Shown one piece after another: positions 4,739 through 7,256 of a DNA stretch of 7,256 bases. This DNA is from Gammaproteobacteria bacterium (GTDB lineage: Bacteria > Pseudomonadota > Gammaproteobacteria > Enterobacterales > GCA-2746155). Where the stretch lies: the NCBI GenBank assembly GCA_024206355.1, contig JAAGZM010000326.1, positions 1 through 7,256 of the forward strand, in the 5' to 3' direction. The notes beneath the pieces were generated by a model. It was not told the DNA's origin, did not search any database, and saw nothing but the letters and a program-made list of their open reading frames with translations. Both the position numbers and the translations under genes were made by a program. Position 1 is the stretch's first letter. Each line of letters starts with the position of its first letter.

Positions 4739-6823
4739 ATGCTGTTGTTTTTTCAAAATTCACTCCATTATTTGTTTGTGCGTATCGAAGCTGCATTCAA
4801 TTTGTTTTTTGATGACGATTGGAATCCCTTCTATCAATTAGGAGCGCTTTCATTCTATTTCTTTTGGATACTAGCTGTTTCAGGGCTTTATCTCTTTATC
4901 TTTTTTGAAACCAGTATTGATGGTGCCTATAGCTCTCTAGAGTATTTAACTAATGAACAATGGTATCTCGGTGGTGTAATGCGAAGTTTGCATCGTTATT
5001 GCTCCGATGCTTTAGCCATTACTGTAACTCTGCATTTGATTCGCGAATTCTCGTTGGGTAGATTTAAAGGTAAGCGCTGGTTCTCCTGGTTTACTGGTAT
5101 ACCTCTTTTATGGTTCTTATTTGCCGCCGCGATTGGTGGTTACTGGTTAGTTTGGGATCAGTTTGCACAATATGTTGCTGTGGCGACAATGGAATGGATG
5201 GATTGGTTGCCTACATTTGGTGATCCGATGGCGCGCAACTTTTTAACTAATGACGCTGTCAGCGACCGATTTTTTTCGTTAATGGTATTTCTTCATTTTG
5301 GTATTCCTTTATTCATGCTAATTGGAATGTTTATCCATATTAGTCGGGTGTCTAAAGCTCGGTCAAATCCTCCAAAAGGACTAGCCATAGGAACGCTTGC
5401 GGCATTTATTGTCTTATCTCTAATAAAACCTGCTGTAAGTGCAGATCCTGCTGATCTGTCTTTAACTCAGTTGGATATTCCTGTGGATTGGTTTTTCCTA
5501 ACTGTTTATCCACTTTTTGATATAATAGGGCATGGTGCGGTCTGGGGGATATTAGTAGGGATTTCTACCTTTCTAAGTATATTACCTTTAATCGCAAAGT
5601 TTAAAAAGAAAGCTGTATCTGTTGTCGATCCTGATCACTGTAGTGGTTGTGGTTGGTGTGAATTGGATTGCCCTTATGACGCCATTACACTCGGAGAACA
5701 CCCCAATCCTAAATATGAACATCTTGCCGTGGTTAACGATGATAAATGTGTATCCTGTGGTATTTGTACAGGTTCTTGTCCTACGGCCACACCTTTTCAA
5801 AATGTTGAAGAGTTAAAAAGTGGTATAGGAATCCCTGAATTTAGTGTTGATGACTTTAAACAAGAAATCATTAGCCGGATGGGTGAATTAGAAGGTGAGG
5901 CAAGAATTATTGTCTTTGGTTGTGAAAAAGGAGCAGCCTATAAAACATTAGATCTAGACAATGTGATAACGATTAAACTACCTTGTATTGGCTTTTTACC
6001 GCCTTCATTTGTTGATTATGTGGTTAGAAAGAATTATGCCGATGGTGTTATGGTAACTGGTTGTTGCCTGGAGAATTGTTATAATCGACATGGAAATATG
6101 ATCGTAGCTGAACGTTTTAAAGGTGAGCGATTGCCTCACTTAAGAACAGTTGCAGCAAAAGATGACAATAAAGTGAGAGTTCGATGGGCCGGCCCTATGG
6201 AGCTTGCTCCACTTAGAGCTGAACTTTTATCGTTTAGTCAGTCATTAATGAGTGATTATGTCCCAGAAAATACGACCAGTAAACGATTCCGATCCAAAGG
6301 GAAAAATTACATTGGTCAGGGTATTTTTTATGCCGCTATTATACTATTTGTAGGTTATTTTTCTACCTCTCCAACCTATACACGTGTTGAAGAAGGTGAT
6401 GCTACCGTCAAATTAAGCTTAAGACATACTGGTCAGATAATTGGTGAATGTAGAGTCATGTCAGATGAAGAATTACAACGTCTGCCGCCAAACATGAGAT
6501 TATCTAAAGTTTGCCCAAGAGAACGTTCGTCAATAGAGTTTCAATTTTTGGTCGACGGAGTTGAGGTATATCACCAAATTGTAGAACCTGCCGGTATCAA
6601 TAAAGATGGAAGAGCAAAACTCTATCATCGTTTTACGATTAAAGCGGGTGAACATACGATTACAGCAAAACTAAAAGATCACAGAGATCTGGACGATTAT
6701 AATTATAGGGAAACTCAGGATATTTATTTGGCCTCGCGCTCGGTGCTTGTAATTGACTTTGATCCTGATAGCAAAGAATTTATTATTCTTGGTACAACTG
6801 AAAAGAAGACAGAAGAAAAGTAA
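4739..6823 (+). CDS. Fusion of diheme cytochrome b, 2x[4Fe-4S] ferredoxin, MvhD-like domain and periplasmic tail
   Basis: Numbering is from ATG 4739 (694 residues). Residues 1-285 resemble bc1/b6f cytochrome b, with six spans; heme ligand pairs are His85/His99 and His186/His200, each 14 apart. VDWFFL (249-254) sits where cytochrome b has the PEWY quinol-site motif. Residues about 295-350 are a ferredoxin with CSGCGWCELDCP (Cys301, 304, 307, 311) and CVSCGICTGSCP (Cys337, 340, 343, 347). Residues about 388-480 resemble the MvhD/FrhD iron-sulfur subunit that contacts HdrA, with Cys395, Cys416 and GCCLENCYNRHGN (Cys442, 443, 447). A seventh span (about 527-542) leads to an apparently periplasmic beta-rich tail of about 150 residues with Cys571 and Cys592. 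Basic residues flank the spans so that both iron-sulfur domains face the cytosol. It probably moves electrons between a cytosolic iron-sulfur or flavin partner and the quinone pool; direction and partner are unknown. It lies 81 bases after senC and may be cotranscribed with it. Confidence 0.85.
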   Translation: MLLFFQNSLHYLFVRIEAAFNLFFDDDWNPFYQLGALSFYFFWILAVSGLYLFIFFETSIDGAYSSLEYLTNEQWYLGGVMRSLHRYCSDALAITVTLHLIREFSLGRFKGKRWFSWFTGIPLLWFLFAAAIGGYWLVWDQFAQYVAVATMEWMDWLPTFGDPMARNFLTNDAVSDRFFSLMVFLHFGIPLFMLIGMFIHISRVSKARSNPPKGLAIGTLAAFIVLSLIKPAVSADPADLSLTQLDIPVDWFFLTVYPLFDIIGHGAVWGILVGISTFLSILPLIAKFKKKAVSVVDPDHCSGCGWCELDCPYDAITLGEHPNPKYEHLAVVNDDKCVSCGICTGSCPTATPFQNVEELKSGIGIPEFSVDDFKQEIISRMGELEGEARIIVFGCEKGAAYKTLDLDNVITIKLPCIGFLPPSFVDYVVRKNYADGVMVTGCCLENCYNRHGNMIVAERFKGERLPHLRTVAAKDDNKVRVRWAGPMELAPLRAELLSFSQSLMSDYVPENTTSKRFRSKGKNYIGQGIFYAAIILFVGYFSTSPTYTRVEEGDATVKLSLRHTGQIIGECRVMSDEELQRLPPNMRLSKVCPRERSSIEFQFLVDGVEVYHQIVEPAGINKDGRAKLYHRFTIKAGEHTITAKLKDHRDLDDYNYRETQDIYLASRSVLVIDFDPDSKEFIILGTTEKKTEEK

Positions 6824-6844
6824 TAAACCCTGAATTCGTAAGTT

Positions 6845-7078
6845 TTAGGATGTTTCTTCAACTATTTCTGTTGGTGCTGCGCCAGGAAGTAAGCCTAAAG
6901 AAGGTCCAAACTTTTGGAGAAGATTGAAACTAGCTAGAGCAAGAACAGTGATGATTACAAAAAAGATTAAGCTTCTATTTTCCAACAATTTGCCTTTTCG
7001 TTTTTCAATAGCTTTTAATAGTCCATCAGCGACTTGATAAAGGATGATTGCTACAAGTGTAAATAATAGAATTTCCAA
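6845..7078 (-). CDS. Small two-span membrane protein of unknown function
   Basis: I do not recognise this protein. From TTG 7078 it has 77 residues: a first hydrophobic segment (about 2-14), a charged stretch KAIEKRKGKLLENR (about 22-35) that should face the cytosol, a second span (about 36-53), and a Pro/Ala-containing tail ending EIVEETS. The longer reading from TTG 7159 (104 residues) adds a polar N-terminus but has no good ribosome site. TTG 7078 has GAGGAG exactly six bases upstream (7085-7090), so it is preferred. The gene converges on the cytochrome b fusion gene with only 21 bases between stops and no visible terminator. Its relation to the respiratory cluster is unknown. The hairpin topology is a prediction from hydrophobicity by eye. 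Confidence 0.65.
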   Translation of the reverse strand: MEILLFTLVAIILYQVADGLLKAIEKRKGKLLENRSLIFFVIITVLALASFNLLQKFGPSLGLLPGAAPTEIVEETS

Positions 7079-7084
7079 TGGTTG

Positions 7085-7090
7085 CTCCTC
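7085..7090 (-). promoter_or_regulatory. Strong ribosome binding site that sets an internal TTG start
   Basis: On the minus strand the sequence reads GAGGAG-CAACCA-TTG, an excellent Shine-Dalgarno with six-base spacing to TTG 7078-7076. It is inside the longer open frame that starts at TTG 7159, and it is the main argument for the shorter protein. Confidence 0.6.
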
Positions 7091-7139
7091 AATGTTCTGT
7101 TGAATTTCAATAGCGAAATTGTATAGCTGAATTGTGGCG

Positions 7140-7167
7140 ATATTATCATTGAAAAGCAATCTTGAAA
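7140..7167 (-). promoter_or_regulatory. Possible promoter of the small membrane protein
   Basis: On the minus strand TTTCAA (7167-7162) and TAATAT (7145-7140) are spaced by 16 bases. Both hexamers match the sigma70 consensus only in part. A start near 7133 would lie inside the longer reading frame and so would favour translation from TTG 7078. In A-T rich DNA such matches arise by chance. Confidence 0.25.
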
Positions 7168-7189
7168 TTACTTTATGTGTTTTTTATTA

Positions 7190-7205
7190 TGTTATTATGA
7201 TAACA
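7190..7205. promoter_or_regulatory. Palindromic site upstream of the minus-strand gene
   Basis: TGTTAT-TATG-ATAACA has perfect 6-bp arms around four bases, a size and symmetry common for dimeric repressor sites. It lies about 110 bases upstream of the preferred minus-strand start. It could act on that gene or on a plus-strand gene beginning beyond the window. No known regulator is matched. Confidence 0.3.
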
Positions 7206-7256
7206 AACTAAGACACATATTTTTAATAATACTTAACAGTAGAACTTAATGAAAAA

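Noticed and set aside
5588..5816. Two short frames, one on each strand, inside the ferredoxin region of the fusion gene
   Set aside because: They are by-products of the Cys/Gly-rich coding sequence, and the true frame shows complete iron-sulfur motifs.
7249..7256. ATGAAAAA at the right edge as the start of another plus-strand gene
   Set aside because: Only two codons are in the window and no clear ribosome site precedes it, so it cannot be supported.

Overview
The window is AT-rich bacterial DNA with short gaps between genes, clear Shine-Dalgarno sites and several TTG or GTG starts. The protein families and gene order suggest a low-GC proteobacterium, most likely a gammaproteobacterium with sulfur- or nitrogen-based respiration. 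This placement rests on general resemblance and no species can be named from the sequence.

Layout. Positions 1-66 hold the last codons of an unidentified gene, followed by a probable intrinsic terminator. Positions 67-383 are a control region with a good FNR/Dnr-type site (165-178) and a candidate sigma70-type promoter (272-300). Next comes a plus-strand respiratory cluster: a 48-residue single-span membrane protein (384-530), a CuA-containing subunit II (585-1127) and a B-family heme-copper subunit I (1144-2841). A strong intrinsic terminator (2879-2907) closes this first unit. A second plus-strand group follows: the heme O synthase CtaB (start moved to ATG 2949), a SenC/SCO copper chaperone (3830-4657), and a large membrane protein (start moved to ATG 4739) that joins a diheme cytochrome b, two [4Fe-4S] centres, an MvhD-like iron-sulfur domain and a periplasmic tail. 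A small two-span membrane protein of unknown function lies convergently on the minus strand (about 6845-7078).

Main reading. Subunit I keeps all six heme and CuB histidines. At the position four residues after the first CuB histidine, where oxygen reductases carry the cross-linked tyrosine, it has glutamine (HSSQQ). Loss of that tyrosine is a hallmark of nitric oxide reductases that arose within the heme-copper superfamily. Together with the CuA subunit II, the nearby senC and the FNR/Dnr-like box, this points to an sNOR-type nitric oxide reductase (compare norSY-senC-orf1 of ammonia oxidisers) rather than a plain cytochrome c oxidase.

How the genes may work together. CtaB would farnesylate heme b to heme O and SenC would help load CuA. 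The reductase would take electrons at CuA from a periplasmic donor. The cytochrome b/ferredoxin/MvhD fusion looks like a transmembrane electron conduit between a cytosolic Hdr-like or flavoprotein partner and quinone. Its placement beside a NOR-like enzyme is the most unusual feature of the locus. Substrate, heme type and electron direction are inferences.
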